64,000 nt of DNA, from NCBI RefSeq assembly GCF_002933815.1, contig NZ_BEYR01000002.1, forward strand, positions 1 to 64,000, in the 5' to 3' direction. Both the position numbers and the translations under genes were made by a program. Source of the stretch: Sphingobacterium sp. HMA12. GTDB lineage: Bacteria; Bacteroidota; Bacteroidia; Sphingobacteriales; Sphingobacteriaceae. This document shows positions 35,785 to 44,368 of the stretch, piece after piece; position 1 is the first letter of the stretch; each line of letters begins with the position of its first letter. The notes beneath the pieces were generated by a model that was not told the origin of the DNA, made no database searches, and saw nothing but the letters and a program-made list of their open reading frames with translations.

Positions 35785-36231
35785 ATGATTAAGTTTGATG
35801 AATTAACAGTAGAGGATATTCCAGCCATTGTAGCAATGATGGAAGCATTTTATGCCATCGATGGGTACGATATCGACCGCAATACAACGATTGACAATTT
35901 TGATCTTTTCGTTAATAACCCTCAACTTGGACAAGCTTGGTTGATTCGTAAAGGAGAAGATATTATGGGTTATATAATCGTCGCTTATTTCTTCAGCTTT
36001 GAATTCAAAGGAAGAGTCGGGCTTCTCGATGAACTTTTTGTGGGCGAAAAAGCCCGGGGGATGGGGCTTGGAAAATTAGCCGTTGATTTTGTAACTTCCT
36101 ACCTGGAATCGAAGAATTGCAAAATGATCTTGCTGGAAGTCGAGGAGCATAATGAGCGGGCCATTCATCTGTATGAGAAAAATGGTTTTGCTTTTCATCC
36201 GCGCAAATTTATGCGTAAACACATCAATTAG
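35785..36231 (+). CDS. GNAT family N-acetyltransferase
   Basis: A 148-residue acetyl-CoA-dependent acetyltransferase. The acetyl-CoA loop is RGMGLGKLAVDFV (pattern R-x-x-G-x-G/A), preceded by the beta4 strand LLDELFVGEKA. The C-terminal strand NERAIHLYEKNGFAFH is typical of the family. The substrate cannot be told from sequence. It is followed 18 bases later by the M16 peptidase, so the two are probably cotranscribed. Confidence 0.88.
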   Translation: MIKFDELTVEDIPAIVAMMEAFYAIDGYDIDRNTTIDNFDLFVNNPQLGQAWLIRKGEDIMGYIIVAYFFSFEFKGRVGLLDELFVGEKARGMGLGKLAVDFVTSYLESKNCKMILLEVEEHNERAIHLYEKNGFAFHPRKFMRKHIN

Positions 36232-36249
36232 AGAAATCTCATAAACTGA

Positions 36250-37479
36250 ATGGAGTACGAAATCATTAGACTTTCAAATGGAATCCGTGTGGTATTCCAA
36301 TATCAAAATTTGCCGGTAACCCATGTGTGCATGGTCATCAATGCGGGCTCCCGGGACGAATCAGAAGGTAAATTTGGTGTTGCTCATTTTATTGAACATC
36401 TTTTATTTAAACGAACTGAGAAGCGTTCGACCCAGCAGATTATCGATCATCTGGAGTCTGTCGGTGGTGACCTGAATGCTTATACAACAAAAGAATATAC
36501 CTGTGTCCATGCATCTGTACTACAGCCGTATCTCAACCGGGCACTGGACCTATTTGAAGATATTTTCTTTCATTCTACTTTTCCTGAAGTGGAGATGGAT
36601 AAAGAAAAATCAGTTATCGTTGATGAAATGGCTTCTTATCTGGATAGCCCAGAAGAATCCATCGCCGACGATTTTGAGGATCTCGTGTTTAAAGACTCCG
36701 GTCTAGGACACAATATATTGGGCCTTGAAGATCAGCTTTTAGCCTTGGAAAAGAATGATATCACAGACTTTATGCGCTCAAACTACGATACGCATGAGAT
36801 GGTGATCGGTATTACAGGTAATTACAGCCTAAAAGAGGTTGAGAAGTCGTTACATAAGGTCTTTGGCGGAATAGAACAACATGCAATTTCGCGTTCCAGA
36901 AATGATGTAAAACCAATTACAGTGCAACATCTTGAAGTCCCCAAGCCCATTAATCAGGTGCATTATATGCTCGGATCATTGGCTTACGACTACCGTGATG
37001 AGCGCAAAACGGGCCTATTGCTTTTGAATAATATGTTGGGAGGAATGGGAATGGGGTCAATACTTAACCTGTCTATTCGGGAAAAATACGGGATAGCCTA
37101 TACCATCGAATCCAATTACACGATCTTTTCAGATACAGGATTATTTAGCATCTATCTAGGGACCGATGAAGAAAAGGTTGAAAAGGCTAAAAAGCTCGTA
37201 TTTAAAGAGCTGCATAAAATGTGTGAGCAACCACTTTCCGAAATTAAATTGAAGAAGGCAAAGCAGAAATTTATTGGCCAAATTGCCCTGACGGAGGAAA
37301 ATAGAATGAGCATGATTATTTCGGCTGCGAAGAATGTGATGGATTATGACCGTGTTATCTTATTGGATGAGGTGATCGAGAAAATACAACATTTAGATCG
37401 CACAAATCTTTTGGCTATTGCACAGGATGTGTTTGATCCCCGGAAGATGCTATCGTTGAGTTTCGTCCCGGAAGATTAA
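36250..37479 (+). CDS. M16 family zinc metallopeptidase
   Basis: A 409-residue insulinase-type peptidase with one catalytic and one structural M16 half. The inverted zinc motif HxxEH is in VAHFIEHLLFKRT near residue 43, and the third ligand Glu is in the helix KSVIVDEMASYLDS. The substrate-arm residues NAYTTKEYTC follow the zinc helix. The C-terminal half includes SIREKYGIAYTIES. There is no signal peptide, so it should act in the cytoplasm on peptides or signal sequences. It lacks the four-domain length of pitrilysin and is of the processing-peptidase size. Confidence 0.92.
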   Translation: MEYEIIRLSNGIRVVFQYQNLPVTHVCMVINAGSRDESEGKFGVAHFIEHLLFKRTEKRSTQQIIDHLESVGGDLNAYTTKEYTCVHASVLQPYLNRALDLFEDIFFHSTFPEVEMDKEKSVIVDEMASYLDSPEESIADDFEDLVFKDSGLGHNILGLEDQLLALEKNDITDFMRSNYDTHEMVIGITGNYSLKEVEKSLHKVFGGIEQHAISRSRNDVKPITVQHLEVPKPINQVHYMLGSLAYDYRDERKTGLLLLNNMLGGMGMGSILNLSIREKYGIAYTIESNYTIFSDTGLFSIYLGTDEEKVEKAKKLVFKELHKMCEQPLSEIKLKKAKQKFIGQIALTEENRMSMIISAAKNVMDYDRVILLDEVIEKIQHLDRTNLLAIAQDVFDPRKMLSLSFVPED

Positions 37480-37496
37480 TATTTGATAGAATTCTA

Positions 37497-37504
37497 TATA
37501 TTTG
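37497..37504 (+). promoter_or_regulatory. -7 element (TATATTTG) of fabD
   Basis: Exact TAnnTTTG, about 75 bases before the fabD ATG, giving a leader of about 70 bases. That leader contains a small GAGCT/AGCTC hairpin near 37534-37547. Confidence 0.6.
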
Positions 37505-37578
37505 CGGTTACAGTAATTCTTAAATATGAAACCGAGCTTGGGAGCTCTCATCAGCCTTTAAAGAAAAAAATATAACAA

Positions 37579-38469
37579 ATGAAAACAGCATATGTATTTC
37601 CTGGTCAAGGGGCCCAATTTGTTGGAATGGGACAAGACCTGTATAATTTAAATGAAGAAACAAAAGCTTTATTCGAGAAAGCAAATGATATTTTGGGATT
37701 TCGTATCACGGATATTATGTTTTCTGGTACGGATGAAGAATTGAAACAGACCAATGTAACGCAGCCTGCGATTTTCTTGCATTCTGTTATTTTGGCGAAA
37801 GCATTAGGCAACTCTTTCCAGCCAGATATGGTTGCAGGACATTCCTTGGGTGAGTTTTCGGCATTGGTGGCAGCAGGTGCTCTAAGTTTCGAAGATGGAT
37901 TAAAATTGGTATCCCAGCGTGCAAATGCCATGCAAAAAGCTTGTGAATTGCAACCTTCAACAATGGCAGCAATTTTAGGATTGGAAGACGCCATTGTAGA
38001 AGAGATTTGTGCTAAAGTGGATGAGGTTGTTGTTGCAGCGAACTATAATTGTCCGGGACAATTGGTGATCTCGGGATCAATCGAAGGTGTAGATAAAGCC
38101 TGTGCCTTATTGACTGAGGCAGGAGCGAAGAGGGCATTAAAATTAAATGTTGGTGGTGCATTCCATTCTCCATTGATGGAATCTGCTAAAGTGGAATTGC
38201 AAGCAGCAATTGAAGCTACGGATATTCTATCTCCGAGATGTCCAATTTATCAGAATATTGATGCGCAGCCACAAACGGAACCTGCTATTATTAAGCAAAA
38301 TTTGATCGCACAGTTGACTGGGGCTGTTCGTTGGACACAGACTGTACAAAATATGCTAGCGGATGGTGCTACAGCATTTGTGGAAGTTGGTCCAGGAAAT
38401 GTCTTGCAGGGTTTAGTTAAAAAAGTAGATCGTCAGGTGCAAACTTCAGCAGCTTCTGTAACAGCTTAA
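37579..38469 (+). CDS. fabD: Malonyl-CoA:ACP transacylase
   Basis: A 296-residue transferase that moves malonyl from CoA to acyl carrier protein for fatty acid synthesis. The oxyanion motif PGQGAQ is at 8-13. The nucleophile is Ser89 in GHSLGEFSAL, and the catalytic His is His196 in VGGAFHSPLM. The conserved arginine of the substrate site is in VSQRANAMQKA. The length is normal. Other fab genes are not adjacent. A leader of about 70 bases and a downstream hairpin suggest that it is transcribed alone. Confidence 0.95.
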   Translation: MKTAYVFPGQGAQFVGMGQDLYNLNEETKALFEKANDILGFRITDIMFSGTDEELKQTNVTQPAIFLHSVILAKALGNSFQPDMVAGHSLGEFSALVAAGALSFEDGLKLVSQRANAMQKACELQPSTMAAILGLEDAIVEEICAKVDEVVVAANYNCPGQLVISGSIEGVDKACALLTEAGAKRALKLNVGGAFHSPLMESAKVELQAAIEATDILSPRCPIYQNIDAQPQTEPAIIKQNLIAQLTGAVRWTQTVQNMLADGATAFVEVGPGNVLQGLVKKVDRQVQTSAASVTA

Positions 38470-38491
38470 TAATTTCTTAGCTAAATGATAT

Positions 38492-38519
38492 AAAGGGCCG
38501 ATTATTCGGTCCTTTCTTG
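38492..38519 (+). terminator. Probable fabD terminator
   Basis: AAAGGGCCGA (38492-38501) pairs with TCGGTCCTTT (38506-38515) around a TTAT loop, with a weak T-rich tail. The next 170 bases up to the RDD gene hold nothing else recognisable. Confidence 0.7.
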
Positions 38520-38692
38520 GCTTTAAATCCCACAGTACTACCTTCACCTTCACAAAAAGCAAATTAGGGGGCACATCTCCATTTCCTTCTAACGGGAATT
38601 GTGCGCTGCTAATTCAATTATACACCTAAAAGATGTTCCTATACCCGTTGCGCATTAACCAAGTAAGCGCAGGACTTAATAGGTATTCAGGG

Positions 38693-39424
38693 CTATTTAT
38701 CCTTAAACATGCTATAGTGATCTTTCATGACTTGTAGCACGAAATCATTCGGGGTCATCTTTTCGGGATGTTTAACCTCCATAATTGTTTCTAAACGTTG
38801 AACCAGAGCCGTCAGTATGCCTACATCCCGTCTGTCAAATGCAGTTTGATAAACATCTTTGATCACATTAGCGTCTTTGTCGCTTAACTTGATGACCTGG
38901 GGAAACAAAATAGGATGATTTTCAAAAGTTTCCTCATAGATGGTATCGCTGAGCTTCAGGCTGGGTTTCAAACTAATGACAGATGTCTCTCCGGCAATAT
39001 CCCCTATACGCTGACCATTTTTGGAGAGGACAATCGAGGTAATTGCGATACCGCCCATTGTCATCCATATATCGACGATTGATAAGGTCCAGCGGGATAA
39101 GTATTGATAAAAATCAGCGCGTGAACCATCTAGCTTCACCACTTTAATTTTCATCATCTTTTTACCTATAGTTTGTCCGCCAAATGCTGTTTCAGTAATC
39201 AAGGTGTAAAAAAATGCAGGTAATGTCATCCCCATTATAATGCCATAGAAAAGATAGGGGTCGCTGCTGGTGATATTTAATGCATCCAACAGAAACATAC
39301 AAAAGAAAAAGTAACAGACAATAATAAAGTAATCGATGGCAAATGCAATCATCCTCGAACCTAGGCTAGCAAGATTATACTGGATTTTTACATTTTGTGC
39401 TGTGTTTATCTCAAGCTTATTCAT
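38693..39424 (-). CDS. RDD family membrane protein
   Basis: A 243-residue membrane protein of the RDD family. The RDD core occupies residues 15-150, with ASLGSRMIAFAIDYFIIV as the signature Arg and Asp helix, then two further hydrophobic segments and GGQTIGKKMMKIKVVKLDGS. The C-terminal 90 residues are soluble and charged. It is divergent from the SpoIIM-like gene with only 29 bases between starts, at the head of a conserved-looking membrane/AAA+ cluster. Some RDD proteins transport ions or osmolytes, but no function is assigned here. Confidence 0.85.
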   Translation of the reverse strand: MNKLEINTAQNVKIQYNLASLGSRMIAFAIDYFIIVCYFFFCMFLLDALNITSSDPYLFYGIIMGMTLPAFFYTLITETAFGGQTIGKKMMKIKVVKLDGSRADFYQYLSRWTLSIVDIWMTMGGIAITSIVLSKNGQRIGDIAGETSVISLKPSLKLSDTIYEETFENHPILFPQVIKLSDKDANVIKDVYQTAFDRRDVGILTALVQRLETIMEVKHPEKMTPNDFVLQVMKDHYSMFKDK

Positions 39425-39431
39425 ATATTTG
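39424..39431 (+). promoter_or_regulatory. -7 element (TATATTTG) of the SpoIIM-MoxR-DUF58 operon
   Basis: Exact TAnnTTTG, 22 bases before the ATG at 39454. Its first base is the A of the divergent RDD start codon, so the promoter of the operon overlaps the RDD coding start. Confidence 0.6.
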
Positions 39432-39453
39432 GTTTAGCCAGTTAAAAAAATTA

Positions 39454-40416
39454 ATGAGAGAAGCATCATTTGTAGAACGAAATAAAGAAAAATGGACGTT
39501 AATTGAAAATAATTTGTCAATTAACATGCAGGTTGACCCAGATGAACTGGCATCGAACTATATTGAGCTAACAAATGATCTGGCTTATGCCCAGACATTT
39601 TATCCCAATAGTAAGGTACGAAATTATTTAAATGAACTTGCTGTAACTGCACATCAAAAAATCTATAAGGATCGAAAAGCCTCCAATAGTAAGTTCAAGT
39701 CTTTTATCAACGAGGAGATTCCACAGGCAATTTGGTCAATTCGTCGGCAGCTTTTTTATTCCCTATTGATTTTTATTCTTGCATCAGCGATTGGCTTCCT
39801 TTCGGCGATGTACGATATAGATTTTATTCGGCTTATTCTGGGGGATTTTTATGTAGATTCCACTATAGAGAGTATTAAAGCAGGCGATCCTGCTGCAGTA
39901 TATGGTAAAGGAAGTAATTTTGGCTCAGCAATCTGGATTACAATCAATAATGTCCGTGTGGCTTTTATGGCTTTTGCATTTGGGTTGTTTTTGAGTATTG
40001 GTACGGGCTATATATTGTTTAGCAATGGCATTATGTTGGGCGCTTTCCATCAGATGTTTTTCCAATATGGTGTGATGGGAAAAGCTATGTCTGCAATCTG
40101 GATCCATGGAACGATTGAAATTTCTGTGATTATTGTCGCTGGCGGCTGTGGGCTTGCAATCGGAAATAGCATTTTGTTTCCCAAATCTTATACCCGGATG
40201 GCTTCTTTTGTTCAGGCAGCAAAGACAGCCATGAAAGTATTGGTCAGTACAATACCATTTTTTATTGTCGCCGGTACATTGGAAGGTTTTGTTACAAGAT
40301 ATTATAATGTATCTGTCTGGCTCAGCCTATTCGTCATACTCCTGTCCTTGCTGGCAATATTATTCTTTTATGTTATTAACCCCTATCGATTAGCAAAACG
40401 ATTTCAATGGAAGTAG
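39454..40416 (+). CDS. SpoIIM-like (DUF95) membrane protein
   Basis: A 320-residue membrane protein of the SpoIIM/DUF95 type. A soluble N-terminal helical region of about 100 residues comes before the core of five or six membrane helices, with LLIFILASAIGFLSAMYDI, NVRVAFMAFAFGLFLS and FQYGVMGKAMSAIWIHGTIE. The organism is not a spore former by context, so the family name only denotes the fold. The ATG at 39454 removes a poor N-terminal extension. The next gene starts 10 bases inside its end. Confidence 0.82.
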   Translation: MREASFVERNKEKWTLIENNLSINMQVDPDELASNYIELTNDLAYAQTFYPNSKVRNYLNELAVTAHQKIYKDRKASNSKFKSFINEEIPQAIWSIRRQLFYSLLIFILASAIGFLSAMYDIDFIRLILGDFYVDSTIESIKAGDPAAVYGKGSNFGSAIWITINNVRVAFMAFAFGLFLSIGTGYILFSNGIMLGAFHQMFFQYGVMGKAMSAIWIHGTIEISVIIVAGGCGLAIGNSILFPKSYTRMASFVQAAKTAMKVLVSTIPFFIVAGTLEGFVTRYYNVSVWLSLFVILLSLLAILFFYVINPYRLAKRFQWK

Positions 40417-41318
40417 ATTTTGAATTTCAGAAAGAACGAAAGATAGGCGATTTTGTCCAGAGTTTTATTGATCTTTTTAAATTGATCTATAAACATTTTG
40501 TGACGACCATATTTGGGCTGTCTGCTTTACCGCTAGCCACAATAGCATTGGTATACTATTTCCTTTCTACAAAAATTACCTTTTCGGCACGCAGTAGTTC
40601 ATTTGAAGATATTGATGGATTTACCTGGGCAGCATTGTTGATCATGGCACTAATTGCGCTGGGATTATATGTTTATGGCATTTCTATTGAATATTTTATT
40701 CTGTTGAAACAACGTAAAAACACATTGTTTACTGGAAAGGAGGTCCTTCAGAATTTTAGGGCAAATATAGGCAGGTATTTTATGTTCTTATTTGCGATGA
40801 TCTTGGCTTTGATCGTTGTTTCTATACCACTCGCCATCGTTGCAGTAATCTCGGCATTCATCCCTTTTATCGGAAGCTTTGCAATTGGTATATTAATGTC
40901 AATGGTCGGAATTTGGTTATTTAGTTCGTTTTTATTTTACCGTGAAGGTTATTCAGATTTGGGAAGCTGTTTTACAGATGCCTATGTTATGCTGAGTAAA
41001 AAAATAATCCAATATGGTGTAGCGACTTATATTGTCAATTTTATTTTCCAGATGGCTGTTATGATGATCTCTGTTATTCCCTTAATAATTGTTTCGCTGA
41101 TATCTTACAATTTTTTGGGGATGGAAGCTGCCTTCTTTGATTCATCTTGGGGAAAATTACTGATGACTTTGGGCGGTATGTTTATTACTCTATTTACGTT
41201 ATTCTTATATATGTCCGGTGTCTTGGCCAATGGGATAGTTTACGAAACGGCCAAAGATCTCAAATTCGGGGAACGAATCTATGGTATGATTGATCAGATT
41301 GGAGGTGGAAATGAATAG
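40407..41318 (+). CDS. Polytopic membrane protein of the MoxR cluster
   Basis: A 303-residue membrane protein with about six hydrophobic segments and no recognised catalytic motif. A cytoplasmic N-terminus of about 30 residues leads into the helices, including TTIFGLSALPLATIALVYYF and MALIALGLYVYGISIEYFILL. It overlaps SpoIIM-like by 10 bases and DUF4129 by eight bases, so it is tightly coupled to both. It probably forms part of the same membrane complex. No family name can be given safely. Confidence 0.7.
   Translation: MEVDFEFQKERKIGDFVQSFIDLFKLIYKHFVTTIFGLSALPLATIALVYYFLSTKITFSARSSSFEDIDGFTWAALLIMALIALGLYVYGISIEYFILLKQRKNTLFTGKEVLQNFRANIGRYFMFLFAMILALIVVSIPLAIVAVISAFIPFIGSFAIGILMSMVGIWLFSSFLFYREGYSDLGSCFTDAYVMLSKKIIQYGVATYIVNFIFQMAVMMISVIPLIIVSLISYNFLGMEAAFFDSSWGKLLMTLGGMFITLFTLFLYMSGVLANGIVYETAKDLKFGERIYGMIDQIGGGNE
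41301..41305 (+). promoter_or_regulatory. Shine-Dalgarno GGAGG before the DUF4129 gene
   Basis: GGAGG five bases before the ATG at 41311. It lies inside the end of the upstream gene and supports the ATG over the upstream ATT at 41290. Such a clear site is rare in this window. Confidence 0.6.
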
Positions 41319-42192
41319 GCTACTATTCGTTTTTTCCTTTGTATGCATGTTCTCTTTCAGTGCCTGCGATCCGAAACCGCGCACGGACGATTCAGAAAGC
41401 TATGCTGCGGATTCGGTGACTGTAGATTCTGTAGCATCCTTATTGGATTCTGCTGCTTTTACCGTAGATTCTGCTACAGTGGATTCCGTTGCGATAGCTA
41501 AGGCTGCGGATAGTAAAGATGACCTTTGGGATCCGCATTTATTTGATTCTATTCCTAAATATAGCCAAGAACGCACTTTTAAGATGGATCCCTACCCGGA
41601 AATTATCAGGCGATACGAGCGTGATGATTTTGTGTATTCTGAGAATATCAAAGATAAGATAAGTGTATTGCAACGGATTTTACAACGGATTTCGGAATGG
41701 CTCGGGGATATCATGCCTGATAATCCATATAAATTTAACAAAGAATTTGGTTATGTATTTGCCTTCTTGGCGTTAATTGCGCTGGCTTTTGTGCTCTATA
41801 AGGTATTATACAATAAAAACCAGTATTTCATTAAACATGAGCAGGAAGCAGACGCTTTGGATACATTGGCTTATGTGGAAAGAAATTTGATGAACAGCGA
41901 TCTCAGCCAGTATATTAGGGATGCTATCGTGCAGAAAAACTATGCCCTGGGAATTCGTTACCTACAATTATTGAATATTCAAAAGCTGGCACAAGCAGGT
42001 TATATCAAATGGAAGCATAGTAAAACAAATGCAGAATTTGCGAATGAGCTCCAAGATAAGGATTTGCGTGCGGGCTTCGAGGAATGTACCCGGGTATTTG
42101 ACTACGTGTGGTTTGGACAATTTGGATTAAAAGAGTCCGACTTTAGTCATTATGAACAACAGTTTAACCAATATCAAAATCAAATTAAATGA
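41311..42192 (+). CDS. DUF4129-type lipoprotein/membrane protein
   Basis: A 293-residue protein. A lipoprotein signal ends at Cys19 (FVCMFSFSACDPK). Residues 20-70 are a low-complexity linker of repeated DSV/DSA/VDS words, encoded by imperfect DNA repeats. One membrane helix near residue 150-170 (YVFAFLALIALAFVLYKVLY) precedes a cytoplasmic DUF4129-like domain ending DYVWFGQFGLKESDF. The domain is usually found with MoxR and DUF58 genes, as here. It overlaps both neighbours by a few bases. Confidence 0.75.
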   Translation: MNRLLFVFSFVCMFSFSACDPKPRTDDSESYAADSVTVDSVASLLDSAAFTVDSATVDSVAIAKAADSKDDLWDPHLFDSIPKYSQERTFKMDPYPEIIRRYERDDFVYSENIKDKISVLQRILQRISEWLGDIMPDNPYKFNKEFGYVFAFLALIALAFVLYKVLYNKNQYFIKHEQEADALDTLAYVERNLMNSDLSQYIRDAIVQKNYALGIRYLQLLNIQKLAQAGYIKWKHSKTNAEFANELQDKDLRAGFEECTRVFDYVWFGQFGLKESDFSHYEQQFNQYQNQIK

Positions 42193-43382
42193 AAGGATCA
42201 GTAAAATTTGGATTGATATTGCTGGGAGCCGTTTTGCTACTGATTGGCGTCATTGATATGACGAGCAAAAAACCGATTATTTGGGATCGAACCTTCGATG
42301 CAAAAGATAAAAATCCTTTTGGAGCCTATGTGCTTCGGCAAGAATTAAAGCATATTATTGATCAGCGCAATGTAGATGTCAAGCGCCCACTCTATGAATA
42401 CTTAGATAGTACACAGGGAACTGCAATGAATCTGCTGTTTTATACCTCATATTTTTCCTTGGGTGAAGCCGCCGGCAATAAATTACTTGACTATGTATCC
42501 CAGGGGGGAAAAGCAATGATTATTGCGGAAACAATTGACTATACTCTTTTGGATTCCCTAAACATAAAAGTGGAGGATTTCTATGGCTACAAGAAAGGTG
42601 TTGATATTAAAAGTCATTTAAGGGTGAAGCTGACCAACGATAATAATAAAATTCATTATGCTAAATCGGACTTAAGTGAGGTTTTTAGTAAGCTGCCAAA
42701 AAATGCGACTATTCTAGGGGGGATCACTTATCAAGATTATTTATTGCCAAATTTCGTCGAAGTGAGGGTTGGTAAAGGTCGGCTCTACCTACATTTGACC
42801 CCCGATTTATTTGGCAATTATTATTTACTGAACTCGGCTTCTCAATATGCTTATGCTGCCAAAGCATTATCCTATTTAAACGATAAACCGATCGCCTGGT
42901 ATGATTTCAAGGCGAACATGGATCAATATCGTACTCCATTACGGGTTTTGTTGACCAACGAGGGACTACGGCAAGCTTGGTATGTCCTGTTGGGTGGACT
43001 TATTCTTTTACTCGTGTTTAAGAGTAAAAGAGAACAACGTGCTGTGGCAATTGTCAAACCGGAACCGAATCTTTCCAAAGAATTTTGTGAAACAATTGCG
43101 ACCTTATATTATGAAAACGGCACGCCAGGCAATATGGTTGATAAAAAAATAGATTATTTCCTGCACGACCTTCGAAGCCGTTTTCATATGGATACACTGG
43201 ATTTAAGAGAAAATGGGTTCTGTGAAGAATTGGCTGAGCGGTCAGGTGTTCCACTCGCTGAAACACAACAGCTCATTGGGTTAATAATTCGAATGCAGGG
43301 AATACAAGTGCACGACTTGACCGAATTAAGGCAGATCAATGAAATTATAGAAGATTTTAAACATAAAGCAAAAATGATATGA
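42189..43382 (+). CDS. DUF4350-type membrane protein
   Basis: A 397-residue protein with an N-terminal membrane helix (FGLILLGAVLLLIGVIDM) and a second near residue 265 (WYVLLGGLILLLVF). The periplasmic domain between them has the DUF4350 pattern, including DRTFDAKDKNPFGAYVLRQEL and GKAMIIAETI. The C-terminal cytoplasmic part of about 115 residues is helical. Start and stop overlap neighbours by ATGA. Its position between DUF4129 and MoxR matches the cluster type. Confidence 0.78.
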   Translation: MKGSVKFGLILLGAVLLLIGVIDMTSKKPIIWDRTFDAKDKNPFGAYVLRQELKHIIDQRNVDVKRPLYEYLDSTQGTAMNLLFYTSYFSLGEAAGNKLLDYVSQGGKAMIIAETIDYTLLDSLNIKVEDFYGYKKGVDIKSHLRVKLTNDNNKIHYAKSDLSEVFSKLPKNATILGGITYQDYLLPNFVEVRVGKGRLYLHLTPDLFGNYYLLNSASQYAYAAKALSYLNDKPIAWYDFKANMDQYRTPLRVLLTNEGLRQAWYVLLGGLILLLVFKSKREQRAVAIVKPEPNLSKEFCETIATLYYENGTPGNMVDKKIDYFLHDLRSRFHMDTLDLRENGFCEELAERSGVPLAETQQLIGLIIRMQGIQVHDLTELRQINEIIEDFKHKAKMI

Positions 43383-44368
43383 GTGACTTCGATAGATATA
43401 TATCTTTTGAAAACCGAATTGATATATCGGGTTTATATGAAAAAATGGCTCAAGTTAAGTCGGAGGTAAAAAAAGTTATTGTAGGACAGGATCAATTGAT
43501 TGATATGTTATTGATTTCGATTTTGGCGTCCGGACACTCTTTAATAGAAGGATTACCGGGTGTAGCGAAGACTTTATCTGCAAAATTAATTGCCAAGACA
43601 ATCAGTAGTGACTTTAAACGGATTCAGTTCACTCCAGACTTAATGCCTTCAGATGTGACCGGGTCATCTATCCTGGATCTAAAGAGCAATGAATTTGAAT
43701 TTCGCAAAGGGCCGATTTTCGCTAATATTGTTTTGATTGACGAGATCAACCGTGCTCCTGCAAAAACGCAGGCCGCGCTTTTCGAAAGTATGGCAGAGCA
43801 TCAGGTTTCAGTCGATGGAAATACCTATCTCCTGCCTATTCCATTTATAGTTTTTGCTACGCAAAACCCTATCGAGCATGAAGGAACTTATCGTTTGCCT
43901 GAGGCGCAGTTGGATCGTTTCCTTTTTAAGATCAATGTGGATTATCCGGAGCTTGAGCACGAATTGGAAATTTTGAAGGAGCATCATGCACAAAAAGCGT
44001 CAAATAAAGAGGATCAAGTTGGCAGTGTGGTTTCGGCCGAAGAGATTTTCTCTTTTCAGCGTCTGATCAAATCAATTTTTGTACATGACGAATTGTTAAA
44101 TTATATCGCTCAGGTGATCATAAAAACACGTACCAATCCGAGCTTAACTTTGGGGGCTTCGCCGAGGGCTTCTATTGCGCTGTTGGAGTCTTCCAAAGCA
44201 TCTGCGGCGTTGAGCGGACGAGATTTTGTGACACCCGAGGATATTCGGAGAGTGGCTGCTGCGGTATTAGGTCATCGGGTCATGTTGACCCCTGAGCGAG
44301 AAATGGAAGGCTTTACAACGGCTTATGTTATAGATCAAATCATTAATTCGGTAGAAATTCCAAGATAA
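43379..44368 (+). CDS. MoxR-family AAA+ ATPase
   Basis: A 329-residue MoxR-type ATPase. Walker A is GLPGVAKTL (about 58-66). Walker B is [10 protein letters not shown] with Asp121 and Glu122. Sensor 1 lies in [27 protein letters not shown] sequence, here split by the usual insert, and an Arg finger region follows. MoxR proteins act as chaperones that fold or activate partner proteins carrying VWA or DUF58 domains. It is followed with one-base overlap by such a partner. The nucleotide site is intact. Confidence 0.93.
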   Translation: MSDFDRYISFENRIDISGLYEKMAQVKSEVKKVIVGQDQLIDMLLISILASGHSLIEGLPGVAKTLSAKLIAKTISSDFKRIQFTPDLMPSDVTGSSILDLKSNEFEFRKGPIFANIVLIDEINRAPAKTQAALFESMAEHQVSVDGNTYLLPIPFIVFATQNPIEHEGTYRLPEAQLDRFLFKINVDYPELEHELEILKEHHAQKASNKEDQVGSVVSAEEIFSFQRLIKSIFVHDELLNYIAQVIIKTRTNPSLTLGASPRASIALLESSKASAALSGRDFVTPEDIRRVAAAVLGHRVMLTPEREMEGFTTAYVIDQIINSVEIPR

